From the IMG/VR virus record IMGVR_UViG_3300020450_000128, positions 1 through 20,178 of that record: a stretch of 20,178 bases of DNA. The stretch is one strand, 5' to 3'. The notes beneath the pieces are model-generated. The model searched no databases. It was not told the DNA's origin and worked only from the letters and a program-made list of their open reading frames with translations. This stretch comes from a virus. Of the stretch, positions 1 to 6,160 are shown in pieces. Position 1 is the first letter of the stretch. The number at the start of each line of letters is the position of its first letter. A program made the translations under genes and the position numbers.

Positions 1-48
1 ACACGGAAAGCACAAGAACAAGATTACCCACATCATAAACATGAATAA
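1..48 (+). CDS. C-terminal end of an unidentified upstream gene (partial)
   Basis: Frame 1 is open from the window edge to a TAA at 46-48 and gives 15 residues ending in a His-rich tail (YPHHKHE). The stop overlaps the ATG of the next small gene (ATGAATAA, 41-48), the kind of coupling seen throughout this window. This supports a real gene end rather than a chance frame. The 5' part lies outside the window and too little is visible to assign a function. Confidence 0.45.
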   Translation, partial: TRKAQEQDYPHHKHE

Positions 49-124
49 CCTCGGACTAGAAATAGTATTTTGGACAGTACTATCTTTGTATGTGCTGTCT
101 AAAATAGGAGTGTTTAAGAAATAG
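41..124 (+). CDS. 27-residue single-membrane-segment microprotein
   Basis: A short frame starts at ATG 41, overlaps the previous gene's stop and ends at TAG 122-124, directly on the left arm of a strong terminator. The product begins MNNLGLEIVFW, has a hydrophobic run of about 17 residues (roughly residues 4-21, with LSLYVL in the middle) and ends in a short basic tail (KIGVFKK). That pattern suggests a small inner-membrane or thylakoid protein with its C-terminus in the cytoplasm. I do not recognise it, and it does not clearly match the tiny photosystem or cytochrome b6f subunits I compared from memory. The frame is also open upstream of the ATG to the window edge, so a longer form cannot be excluded. 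Overlap with the upstream stop and the position before the terminator favour a genuine last gene of an operon. Confidence 0.45.
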   Translation: MNNLGLEIVFWTVLSLYVLSKIGVFKK

Positions 125-153
125 TTAAGACTTTGCAGTCTTAGCTATTTTTT
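121..153 (+). terminator. Rho-independent terminator
   Basis: A 12-bp stem (121-132 with 137-148, one T:G wobble) closes a TTGC loop, and the T-run ends at 153. The stem starts at the stop codon of the microprotein gene, so it ends the upstream operon. It also separates that operon from the pebS operon. Confidence 0.88.
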
Positions 154-161
154 GCTATACT
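133..161 (+). promoter_or_regulatory. Weak candidate sigma70-type promoter for the pebS operon
   Basis: TATACT at 156-161 is one base from the TATAAT consensus and sits 24 bases before ATG 185. The hexamer 17 bases upstream (TTGCAG, 133-138) keeps only the first three bases of TTGACA and lies inside the terminator hairpin. A promoter is expected here because a terminator immediately precedes the operon. The match is too weak for more than a low-confidence call. Confidence 0.25.
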
Positions 162-184
162 ATGAATATAAACGCATCAACATT

Positions 185-349
185 ATGACTGTACTAACTG
201 AAAATTATCAAAAACTAACAACTGATGTTAGTAGAATTGCGGATTCACTAGAGCGTATCGCTACTATCCTAGAGTCAAACGTTCACATACAGGTTGACCA
301 TGCACATATAGATAGTGGTGATATAAACACACACGCTAAAACTTGGTAA
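185..349 (+). CDS. Small hypothetical coiled-coil protein (54 aa)
   Basis: The product begins MTVLTENYQK and contains an amphipathic heptad-like helix (around VSRIADSLERIATIL, residues 16-30) followed by a short polar tail rich in His and Asp. This suggests a small self-associating helical protein, but I recognise no family. The same frame is open upstream to a TTG at 152, which lies in the terminator T-run, so ATG 185 is the credible start. No clear Shine-Dalgarno sequence precedes it. The stop TAA (347-349) shares its last base with the pebS ATG, indicating translational coupling. It is therefore probably co-expressed with the bilin reductase. Confidence 0.6.
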   Translation: MTVLTENYQKLTTDVSRIADSLERIATILESNVHIQVDHAHIDSGDINTHAKTW

Positions 350-1008
350 TGAATCTGTGGAAAAATTATAAGAAGATATTGCACGAAACAATATCTTTAC
401 ATAATGGTGTAGATAGTGTATGGGCAGAATGGGAAGGTAGAAAAGATACCATGCTCACTGCAAAGACATACACAAATAAATATTTAATAAAGGCGAGGGA
501 GGTAGAGATCTGGAATGAAAACTCTTGCATATACAACAACATCCTCTATCCTAAGACAGGTGGAGATTTATGCGTCCAATGTGATTGGGGTAGTAATCTT
601 CCCTGTTTTGGTATGGATCTTATGGGATTTAATGAGAATCGGGTCATTATAGTATTCGATTTTCAGCATCCTACAGAACACTTTAAATTTGAGGTTGCGG
701 GTCTACCAAAACCTACAGAGGACTACAGATTCTTTGAGAAAGGTAATCATTTCTCAGAGAATATTTTCGTGCGTAAATGTAAAATGGACGAGGTAGATCA
801 ATACCTTGATATGTTTACAGAATATTTGACAGTCTATATGAACATGCTAGAGAAAGCGAAACCTGATGGTACAGATACATCAGTGTTTGCTGACTTTGAT
901 GCGTATATGACACGTTTAGACCCTGTTGGAGGGTATTTGAAGGGTATATTTGGTGAGGATAAAGCAGAGGAACTTGTCAAAGAGTTCCTTTTCTGCTATA
1001 ATAAATAG
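349..1008 (+). CDS. pebS: Phycoerythrobilin synthase (ferredoxin-dependent bilin reductase, PebS-type)
   Basis: PebS converts biliverdin IXalpha to phycoerythrobilin in two consecutive two-electron steps with reduced ferredoxin; cyanophages carry it as an auxiliary photosynthesis-pigment gene. The 219-residue product carries the PebS pattern in order: LTAKTYTNKYLIKARE near residues 36-51, NNILYPKTG at 63-71, PCFGMDLM at 85-92, VIIVFDFQHP at 99-108, FFEKGNHFS at 128-136, EVDQYLDMF at 148-156 and LDPVGGY at 190-196. Asp90 and Asp191 correspond to the catalytic Asp105 and Asp206 of P-SSM2 PebS, with the same spacing of 101 residues. Compared with P-SSM2 PebS as I recall it, the N-terminus is shorter and about ten residues (74-83, with Cys75, Cys78 and Trp80) are inserted just before the PCFGMD motif. 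Start is ATG 349 in a TAATG overlap; the upstream TTG 343 is rejected. PcyX or PebA are less likely because the central and C-terminal motifs fit PebS closely. Confidence 0.92.
   Translation: MNLWKNYKKILHETISLHNGVDSVWAEWEGRKDTMLTAKTYTNKYLIKAREVEIWNENSCIYNNILYPKTGGDLCVQCDWGSNLPCFGMDLMGFNENRVIIVFDFQHPTEHFKFEVAGLPKPTEDYRFFEKGNHFSENIFVRKCKMDEVDQYLDMFTEYLTVYMNMLEKAKPDGTDTSVFADFDAYMTRLDPVGGYLKGIFGEDKAEELVKEFLFCYNK
974..1007 (+). promoter_or_regulatory. Strong sigma70-type promoter overlapping a late-type box, upstream of gp32
   Basis: TTGTCA (974-979), a 17-base spacer and a perfect TATAAT (997-1002) make a near-consensus host-type promoter inside the end of pebS. The T4-late-like octamer AATAAATA occupies 1000-1007 and overlaps the -10 element. 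Transcription would start near 1009, just before a small hairpin, leaving a leader of about 52 bases ahead of gp32. The overlap could allow the gene to be read both early and late. Confidence 0.6.
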
Positions 1009-1011
1009 TAC

Positions 1012-1060
1012 ACTGCTAACGCAGTAATACACACAATACAAAAATACGAGGAATACGAGT
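1012..1060 (+). promoter_or_regulatory. Putative gp32 mRNA leader / autogenous translational operator
   Basis: The predicted 5' end of the mRNA carries a hairpin (ACTGC 1012-1016 with GCAGT 1021-1025, loop TAAC). An A-rich stretch with no evident pairing follows. An 8-base direct repeat AATACGAG (1043-1050 and 1052-1059) then leads into the ATG, with the ribosome site GAGGA at 1048-1052. In T4, gp32 represses its own translation by binding a leader with 5' structure followed by an unstructured A/U-rich region. This leader has the same general plan, although no pseudoknot is visible. Confidence 0.4.
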
Positions 1061-1945
1061 ATGTCATTTGCTTCACTTAAGAAGTCTAACTTTCAAGACT
1101 TACTTTCTAAAGCAGAAAATCTCAACAAGTCAGAGACCAAAGCAGGTCCTGATGAGCGTCTCTGGAAACCAGAGGTGGACAAAGCAGGAAATGGTTACGC
1201 TGTAATCAGATTTCTCCCTGCACCCGATGGTGAAGACCTACCATGGGCACAAGTATGGAGTCATGCCTTCCAAGGACCTGGTGGTTGGTATATTGAGAAC
1301 TCCTTAACAACTTTAGGCAAGAAAGACCCTGTATCCGATCTCAACAGAGAACTATGGAACGCAGGAGCAGAGGGATCTCCACAAAGAGATCAGGCACGTA
1401 AGCAAAAGCGTAAGTTAAACTATTACAGCAACATCTACGTTGTGAAAGATAGTGCGAATCCTTCTAACGAAGGTAAGGTATTCTTATACAGATTTGGTAA
1501 GAAGATCTTTGACAAGATTATGGAATCAATGCAACCCGCATTTGAGGATGAGACACCAGTAAACCCATTCGATTTCTGGAAGGGTGCTGACTTCAAACTC
1601 AAGATTACAAGAGTTGCAGGATTTTGGAACTACGACAAGTCCGAGTTTGCTGAGACATCTACATTAGGTGATTTCAACGACAAGGAGTTGGAAGCAATCT
1701 GGAAAGAGGAGCATAGTCTAGCAGCATTTACTGCTGATGATCAGTTCAAGTCTTACGATGAACTTAAGCAACGTCTTGAGTCTACATTGAAAGGTAACTA
1801 TAACAAACCAGTCGATGCTGAAACAGCATATGAAGAGGTTGAATCAACACCAAGTCCTGTTGGAATAGGAACACCTTCATCTGTTGAAACGAGCACTGAA
1901 GATGATACACTATCATACTTCGCTCAACTCGCACAAGATGACTAA
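1061..1945 (+). CDS. gp32: Single-stranded DNA-binding protein (T4 gp32 homologue)
   Basis: gp32 coats single-stranded DNA at the replication fork and in recombination. The 294-residue product follows T4 gp32 in order: a basic N-terminal cooperativity region (SLKKSNFQDLLSK, 5-17), the core with AVIRFLPAP (47-55) and GWYIEN (75-80), then YYSNIYVVKD and GKVFLYRFGKKIFDKI in the DNA-binding fold, FKSYDEL, and a low-complexity acidic C-terminal tail (near residues 250-294) used for protein contacts. T4 binds zinc with His64, Cys77, Cys87 and Cys90. Here His68 is kept, but the cysteine positions align with Ser81, Asp89 and Ser92, and the whole protein has no cysteine, so the zinc site is lost. A GAGGA ribosome site lies 8 bases before the ATG. 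The gene has its own promoter, leader and terminator. Confidence 0.95.
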   Translation: MSFASLKKSNFQDLLSKAENLNKSETKAGPDERLWKPEVDKAGNGYAVIRFLPAPDGEDLPWAQVWSHAFQGPGGWYIENSLTTLGKKDPVSDLNRELWNAGAEGSPQRDQARKQKRKLNYYSNIYVVKDSANPSNEGKVFLYRFGKKIFDKIMESMQPAFEDETPVNPFDFWKGADFKLKITRVAGFWNYDKSEFAETSTLGDFNDKELEAIWKEEHSLAAFTADDQFKSYDELKQRLESTLKGNYNKPVDAETAYEEVESTPSPVGIGTPSSVETSTEDDTLSYFAQLAQDD

Positions 1946-1967
1946 ATAATTTTGTTCGAGATGGATC

Positions 1968-1992
1968 AAGCACCCTTCGGGGTGCTTTTTTT
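1968..1992 (+). terminator. Rho-independent terminator after gp32 (UUCG tetraloop)
   Basis: An 8-bp stem AAGCACCC/GGGTGCTT closes a TTCG loop and runs into seven T residues (1986-1992). It lies between the convergent gp32 and gp53 genes; the last T bases overlap the gp53 stop codon on the other strand. The leftward direction lacks a T-run, so termination should mainly act on the plus strand. Confidence 0.93.
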
Positions 1993-2608
1993 ATGCCATG
2001 CTTATATCTGACGCTGATGCACCCACTTGGGTTATCTTTCCTTTGTTTAATATCTGATTATATGTTGCAACAAAATCTTCAATCAATTGTGGTTTTATGA
2101 TTTGTATCTCTTGTTTCTTAGCATTCTCTGCAAACTCAAACGCTGCATTAGTTACTGACACAACTGGATTAGCAGTAACAGTTGTAGATCCATTGAAGTA
2201 TGCTACTTGGAAATTAGATGGCACAACTTTTCCTGCAGGAACAATTATATTGTTATTGTCATCCTTAACCTCTGTGGTTACATGGTGTTTTGTTGCTTGT
2301 GGATTGTCATATTTTTGATCTATAAAATCCTGTAATTGTGTAACAGATCTAGGCCATTGTGTATAGTAATCTGTTATGTCGTTTGCAATTAATACAGTCC
2401 AATTGTAGAATGGATTTCTATAGAACTCAACTGCAATATCCTCTGGTTTTTCACCATCGTCAACAACATGTTCTTTAAAGATAGTTACTTGTGCCTTAAA
2501 CTCTGTCAATATCTGTGCACGTCGCCAAATGTTTTTGACAGATAGAAAATCTGGATCAAGTGGTGACGTTGAGAAATTGTAAAATAGATCTGGTAATTTG
2601 TCTAACAT
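1991..2608 (-). CDS. gp53: Baseplate wedge subunit (T4 gp53 homologue)
   Basis: gp53 is an inner component of the T4 baseplate wedge that helps join wedges into the baseplate. The 205-residue product shows the family pattern: an early IWRRAQIL segment, then KPEDIAVEFYRNPFYNWTVLIAND (about residues 54-77), which parallels the T4 stretch with RPEEVAYAIYGNP and a WVLLMCND core. A downstream W followed by a QDFIDQKY helix and a C-terminal KKQEIQIIKPQLIEDF segment also match. The length is close to the T4 protein. The ATG overlaps the gp48 stop (TAATG on the minus strand), making it the last gene of the minus-strand operon. The T4 neighbours gp4 and gp53 are likewise close together. Confidence 0.85.
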   Translation of the reverse strand: MLDKLPDLFYNFSTSPLDPDFLSVKNIWRRAQILTEFKAQVTIFKEHVVDDGEKPEDIAVEFYRNPFYNWTVLIANDITDYYTQWPRSVTQLQDFIDQKYDNPQATKHHVTTEVKDDNNNIIVPAGKVVPSNFQVAYFNGSTTVTANPVVSVTNAAFEFAENAKKQEIQIIKPQLIEDFVATYNQILNKGKITQVGASASDISMA

Positions 2609-3879
2609 TAGAATGAAACGTCTCCTGTATTGTCTAAACTTGCATCTTTTGTAAAACTACCTTTAGAAAGAGTTGGTAGTATTCCAGTCTTCTTCTTGGA
2701 AGAGAATGATGCACCCTCCATGTCCACACGTGTAAGTTTTGTTGTCTCCATAAACATCAACTCCATAGTTACCACAGGAATAGTTCCATCAAACACTGTC
2801 TGTAATTGACCAAATGGTGTGGTGTTTATTGACAACCCTGTCAACGCACATAGTTTTGTCTTTGGCATCATAGGATGTTGTATCGGATCTCCTACTGGTT
2901 TACCTTTATCATCACACTGCACAAATTTTGGAGTTAGTATGAATACATCTGGGAATGTAAGCATGACTGCACTACCTCTGCCTGATTTTGAGTCAGGGTG
3001 CATGCCACGTTTGAACCATTCTATGATTGTTATTATCTTATTACTCTCTTGCTTATTTCTTGCTGCTAACTCAAACCTAAAAGTAAATTGTCTACCCTGC
3101 ATTCTCTGGAAGAACTGTATCGAGTTTTCATTAGGTGCTAGTCCTGCTAATCCTGCAACGTTCTTTGGATTTAACTCACTGTTCATCTTAAATGGATCGG
3201 CAGCTTTCTTCATACCACCGACAGCACCGTCAATAATTTTTTCTACGTTATTATTTCTCTTGTTTTTATTATTTGCATTATCATCTTTTCCAGTAAGACT
3301 GTTGACTAATGCTTGAGCACTTCCTCCGATGATACCACCCGCACCAACGATTGCCCCAAATCTTCCTGCATCGTCTGCTGCCAACGCCAATGTTCCTAGT
3401 TTAAATTCGTTATTCCAATCTGCACCATACTTATACTGAAACTCATTAGGTAGAGGTAACATGCACTTTGATGACATTAGACCCTTATTTTTCCTATTGA
3501 TCTTTGCTTGTTTTTCTTTTAGTAATGATCCTATAGTCACTTCCTTACCGTTAACAATTACTAACTCATTAGCATTCTCTTCAGATAGTTCTATGTTTCT
3601 TCTTTGACCAAAAAAGTTTTTCTTTGCTGACTTAAATGATTGATTGCCAAGATTCTCCTCTCCTGCACCATACGTATTCGCAACAGTATTTACTGCACCA
3701 TCTACCAGTCCACCTATCGCACTATTCTCTAAAGATGCAAGAGCATCATTCTGTGACTGAGCAACTTTCTTTTGTGCTTCGTCATAACTATACTTCTCTA
3801 TCTGTAAGAAAGAGGCAAAAGGTATACCAGAGAGATTGCTAGGGTATTCAATTACGGTTTGTTCAGTTGGATCAGACAT
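2608..3879 (-). CDS. gp48: Baseplate tail-tube cap protein (T4 gp48-like)
   Basis: gp48 sits on the baseplate hub and forms the platform from which the tail tube polymerises. The 423-residue product has an N-terminal segment PFASFLQIEKYSYDEA, a variable glycine-rich middle (FGAIVGAGGIIGG, about residues 173-185, and an Asn/Lys-rich run near 200-210), and a conserved C-terminal tube-like domain. That domain contains RQFTFRFELAARN, ITIIEWFKRGMHP, VMLTFPDVFIL, CALTGLSINTTPFGQ and VTMELMFMETTKLTR. It corresponds to the C-terminal half of T4 gp48 (NLPSTFTLEITMREIITL region). It is somewhat longer than the T4 protein (364 residues), mainly in the middle. It overlaps both neighbours by TAATG. gp54 shares the fold, but the N-terminal half and the position next to gp53 favour gp48. 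Confidence 0.75.
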   Translation of the reverse strand: MSDPTEQTVIEYPSNLSGIPFASFLQIEKYSYDEAQKKVAQSQNDALASLENSAIGGLVDGAVNTVANTYGAGEENLGNQSFKSAKKNFFGQRRNIELSEENANELVIVNGKEVTIGSLLKEKQAKINRKNKGLMSSKCMLPLPNEFQYKYGADWNNEFKLGTLALAADDAGRFGAIVGAGGIIGGSAQALVNSLTGKDDNANNKNKRNNNVEKIIDGAVGGMKKAADPFKMNSELNPKNVAGLAGLAPNENSIQFFQRMQGRQFTFRFELAARNKQESNKIITIIEWFKRGMHPDSKSGRGSAVMLTFPDVFILTPKFVQCDDKGKPVGDPIQHPMMPKTKLCALTGLSINTTPFGQLQTVFDGTIPVVTMELMFMETTKLTRVDMEGASFSSKKKTGILPTLSKGSFTKDASLDNTGDVSF

Positions 3880-4376
3880 TATCTGTTACGATGAAATTTT
3901 TCTAGTGGTAATGTGCTTAGTAGTTGCACTTCTTCTTCCTTTATCTCAAAAAAGATGCGATCTGCTCTTTTAGGTATGTAGTAACGTAGAGTAGATTTAG
4001 GAAACCTTTTATTATTTAGTGCCTTTAATCGTGAGTTTGTACCACGTATATAATGTACGTTAGCACCGAGTAAGTTTTCCTTCTTATATTCCATGGCATA
4101 TACGAGTGGATACTCATCCCATCTTTTTAACTGGTCTCTAAACTTAGGATCATACTCAAATGTATAAAATTTGTCAGGTTCTGGAGTCTCCGTTGCATCA
4201 TCTAATAATATATTGAACACCTCTTCTCTCAGGTTTGAGTTAGATATCTTATTACCCTTTAATTTTTCTATTAGTTCGTCAAACCTTGAGTTCTTTTTCG
4301 GTGACGAGTTTGAACTCCCAGAGTCTGTCTCTGCAGTATTCGTTTGCTGCATCCCATTTTGCTGTGTTGGTGGCAT
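3879..4376 (-). CDS. Putative DNA end protector-like protein (gp2 region)
   Basis: This 165-residue protein has a polar, Ser/Asn-rich N-terminus (residues 1-30) and a compact C-terminal domain. The domain pattern is FYTFEYDPKFRDQLKRWDEYPLVY, then EYKKENLLGANVHYI, and an ending LLSTLPLEKF. A similar order (YDPK, L, YD, PLV, LGLNxHYL, FLPxE) is what I recall from proteins annotated as DNA end protector in marine T4-like phages, and T4 gene 2 lies beside gene 4. The assignment is inference; the T4 gp2 protein itself is considerably longer (274 residues). The start overlaps the end of gp4 by 98 bases, but AGGGAGG stands 9 bases before this ATG. No later start exists before the conserved domain except the Met at residue 9, so the overlap looks real. 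Confidence 0.45.
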   Translation of the reverse strand: MPPTQQNGMQQTNTAETDSGSSNSSPKKNSRFDELIEKLKGNKISNSNLREEVFNILLDDATETPEPDKFYTFEYDPKFRDQLKRWDEYPLVYAMEYKKENLLGANVHYIRGTNSRLKALNNKRFPKSTLRYYIPKRADRIFFEIKEEEVQLLSTLPLEKFHRNR

Positions 4377-4713
4377 AGGTCATGACCTCCCTAATATATG
4401 TTTTTGTTTTTCTCTTTTGAGGTTTAGGACCTTCGACCTCCCTTTTAGGTTTTACCTCAATAAGATATGCTTTTATCTTTCCATCCTTTTCTTTTACTCT
4501 CATCCAGAAATCTGGAAAGTAACGACGCCACTTCTTTGTAACTGGATCTTTATATGGTATAGCAAGTTCTTCTGACCACCACTCCAATATATTTGGGTTG
4601 TGATCACACCATTTCATAAACTTTCTTTCCCACAAGGAACGGTATACAACACCAGTAGGGTCACCTTTATACTTCCTATAATTGATAACTCGATACTTTC
4701 CCTTGTAAGTCAC
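4279..4713 (-). CDS. gp4: Head completion protein with nuclease-like motif (T4 gp4 homologue)
   Basis: gp4 completes the filled head before tail joining. The 144-residue product matches T4 gp4 along its length: VVYRSLWERKFMKW (22-35), EWWSEELAIPY (44-54), RRYFPDFW (63-70), YLIEVKPK (83-90), TYIREVMTYATN (105-116), KWDAANEYC and a final WEFKLVTE. Pro67-Asp68 followed by Glu86-Val87-Lys88 is the PD-(D/E)XK nuclease signature, consistent with an end-trimming fold. I chose the GTG at 4713 because the product then starts MTYKGKYR, as expected for the family. The TTG at 4731 gives a six-residue hydrophobic extension and is less likely. The gene heads the minus-strand operon and faces a late-type box at 4742-4749. 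Confidence 0.87.
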   Translation of the reverse strand: MTYKGKYRVINYRKYKGDPTGVVYRSLWERKFMKWCDHNPNILEWWSEELAIPYKDPVTKKWRRYFPDFWMRVKEKDGKIKAYLIEVKPKREVEGPKPQKRKTKTYIREVMTYATNTAKWDAANEYCRDRLWEFKLVTEKELKV

Positions 4714-4721
4714 TATAAATA
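4714..4721 (+). promoter_or_regulatory. Late promoter box TATAAATA
   Basis: This is an exact copy of the T4 late promoter -10 element recognised with gp55/gp33/gp45. Initiation would fall near 4727, leaving about 20 bases before ATG 4747. The box immediately adjoins the gp4 GTG start on the other strand. Confidence 0.75.
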
Positions 4722-4741
4722 CATATATCAAACCATAACGG

Positions 4742-4749
4742 TATTTATG
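4742..4749 (-). promoter_or_regulatory. Late-type promoter box CATAAATA for the minus-strand operon
   Basis: Read on the minus strand this octamer fits the cyanophage late motif NATAAATA. Initiation near 4736 would leave a leader of about 23 bases before the gp4 GTG at 4713. It includes the ATG of the plus-strand gene at 4747, so its sequence is partly fixed by coding. Confidence 0.5.
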
Positions 4750-5427
4750 GCACAGGCAAGAGGACTAGAGAATTTTATGAGAGCCGTGGGCAACTCAGGT
4801 GGTGTCTCTGCGTCCAATTTATATCAATTCTCAATACAACCAAGCGATAAGTTAATAAAATTTTTCAGTGATAACGTAGATCAAGAGTTTTTGGAAATGG
4901 TTGACAACGTTGGAGAGATGAATCTACAGTTGCTATGTAATGAAATACAGTTGCCAGGCGTGACATACTCAGCATTTGATATAAAGTCAGTTCATAAAGG
5001 CATCACACAAAAGATGGCAACTGCCAAAGTATACAATGAGTTAGACGTAAGTTTCTTTCTAGATGGGACATCAATGCCACTCAGATTTTTTAGAGCATGG
5101 CAAGACTTTACATCAAACACTGTTGCATCTGCACCTGAGAATTTCTATGATGACAAAGAATATAAGAGATCATCTGCATTTAATTACTATGATGACTATG
5201 CATGTGACATGTTCATAAACAAACTAGAAAAATATGATGGCAAGATAGCAGGTGTGAAAGATAATAACGGTAACCCAAAGAAAGATACGTATGCTAACCC
5301 ATGGAACGTTAGACTAGTAAAGGCATATCCATATACAGTTGCATCAATTCCATACTCCATGGCAGCAGCACAACTTGTTAAGGTAACCGTAGGATTCTAC
5401 TACGAATATAGTCATTTAATCATTTAG
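4747..5427 (+). CDS. Tail tube / baseplate tail-tube initiator family protein (gp19/gp54-like)
   Basis: The 226-residue product (MAQARGLENFMRAV start) carries the tube-protein plan. A strand NLYQFSIQP near residues 19-27 is followed by LLCNEIQLPGVTYS near 71-84 (the family's CxxxxLPG feature), a FFLDGTSMPLRFFRAWQDF region near 102-120, and a C-terminal VKAYPYTVASIPYS then VKVTVGFYYEYSHLI. This agrees with gp19-type tail tube proteins and with gp54, which primes tube assembly on gp48. It is larger than T4 gp19 (163 residues), and its position opposite gp48/gp53 next to baseplate genes makes the gp54-like role more likely. The frame is open further upstream, but ATG 4747 is the first start after the late promoter at 4714-4721. 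No Shine-Dalgarno sequence is evident. Confidence 0.62.
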   Translation: MAQARGLENFMRAVGNSGGVSASNLYQFSIQPSDKLIKFFSDNVDQEFLEMVDNVGEMNLQLLCNEIQLPGVTYSAFDIKSVHKGITQKMATAKVYNELDVSFFLDGTSMPLRFFRAWQDFTSNTVASAPENFYDDKEYKRSSAFNYYDDYACDMFINKLEKYDGKIAGVKDNNGNPKKDTYANPWNVRLVKAYPYTVASIPYSMAAAQLVKVTVGFYYEYSHLII

Positions 5428-5461
5428 TGACCCCCTATATAATATACTGAACTTATAAATT

Positions 5462-6160
5462 ATGCCATTACCTGATATTGCGACGCCAACTTATTCGTTG
5501 ACGGTGCCTTCTACCAAGAAAAAGGTAAAATACAGACCTTTTCTTGTTAAGGAACAAAAAGTTCTGATAGTAGCATTAGAAAACGACGATCAAGAACAAA
5601 TATTAGACGCTATTACATCAACCATACAAAGTTGTCTGCACACTAAGATCAATGTGGCAGACTTAGCATTGTTTGACATCGAGTATTTGTTTCTACAGAT
5701 ACGTGCTAGATCTATTAGTGAGCAACTAGAGGTCAAGGTCACGTGTGAAGATGATGGCGAAACAACTGTTGATGTGTCGTTCTTGGTAAATGATGTCAAA
5801 GTTAATTTTCCTAAAGGACATACTAATATAATAAAATTAAATGATGATATAACTGTAGAGATGAAGTATCCAGACTTGGAATACTTTGCTAAAGTTAACT
5901 TTATGAATGAGGAACCAGATCCATACGAGTTAGTTGCAAAGTGCATCAAGCGAGTATATGTCGGTGAGCAAGATTACAGTGATTTTACTCTTGAGGAATC
6001 AAAAGGATGGGTCGAGTCATTGACCAGTTCTCAGTTTGATGATATACAACAGTTTTTTGAGACTATGCCTACACTTAGACATGTGTTAAAGGTTAAGAAT
6101 CCAAAGACAAAGGTTGTTAACGAGGTTGTGTTAGAAGGTTTATCTGATTTTTTCGTATAG
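5462..6160 (+). CDS. gp26: Baseplate hub subunit (T4 gp26 homologue)
   Basis: gp26 is a small subunit involved in T4 baseplate hub assembly. The 232-residue product begins MPLPDIATPTYSLTVPSTKK, followed by VKYRPFLVKEQKVLIVALEND (about residues 22-42), the hallmark start of the T4-type baseplate protein family. Later come IEYLFLQIRARSISE, a Cys-containing CEDDGE loop, and a C-terminal helical part with FDDIQQFFETMPTLRH. The length is near the 208 residues of T4 gp26. It starts 34 bases after the tail-tube gene and is followed by a hairpin and the tiny gp51-like gene. The gap upstream contains TATAAT (5438-5443) but no convincing -35 element. Confidence 0.83.
   Translation: MPLPDIATPTYSLTVPSTKKKVKYRPFLVKEQKVLIVALENDDQEQILDAITSTIQSCLHTKINVADLALFDIEYLFLQIRARSISEQLEVKVTCEDDGETTVDVSFLVNDVKVNFPKGHTNIIKLNDDITVEMKYPDLEYFAKVNFMNEEPDPYELVAKCIKRVYVGEQDYSDFTLEESKGWVESLTSSQFDDIQQFFETMPTLRHVLKVKNPKTKVVNEVVLEGLSDFFV

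Noticed and set aside
475-482. AATAAATA octamer inside pebS
   Set aside because: It encodes Asn-Lys-Tyr within a conserved part of PebS and has no gene start downstream within the usual distance.
4600-4746. 49-residue N-terminal extension of the tail-tube family gene
   Set aside because: It is antisense to conserved gp4 codons, precedes the late promoter and has no relation to the family; ATG 4747 is preferred.
5438-5461. TATAAT and TATAAATT in the gap before gp26
   Set aside because: No -35 element at the right distance, and TATAAATT has a mismatch and would start transcription at or beyond the gp26 ATG. Transcription from 4714 is sufficient.
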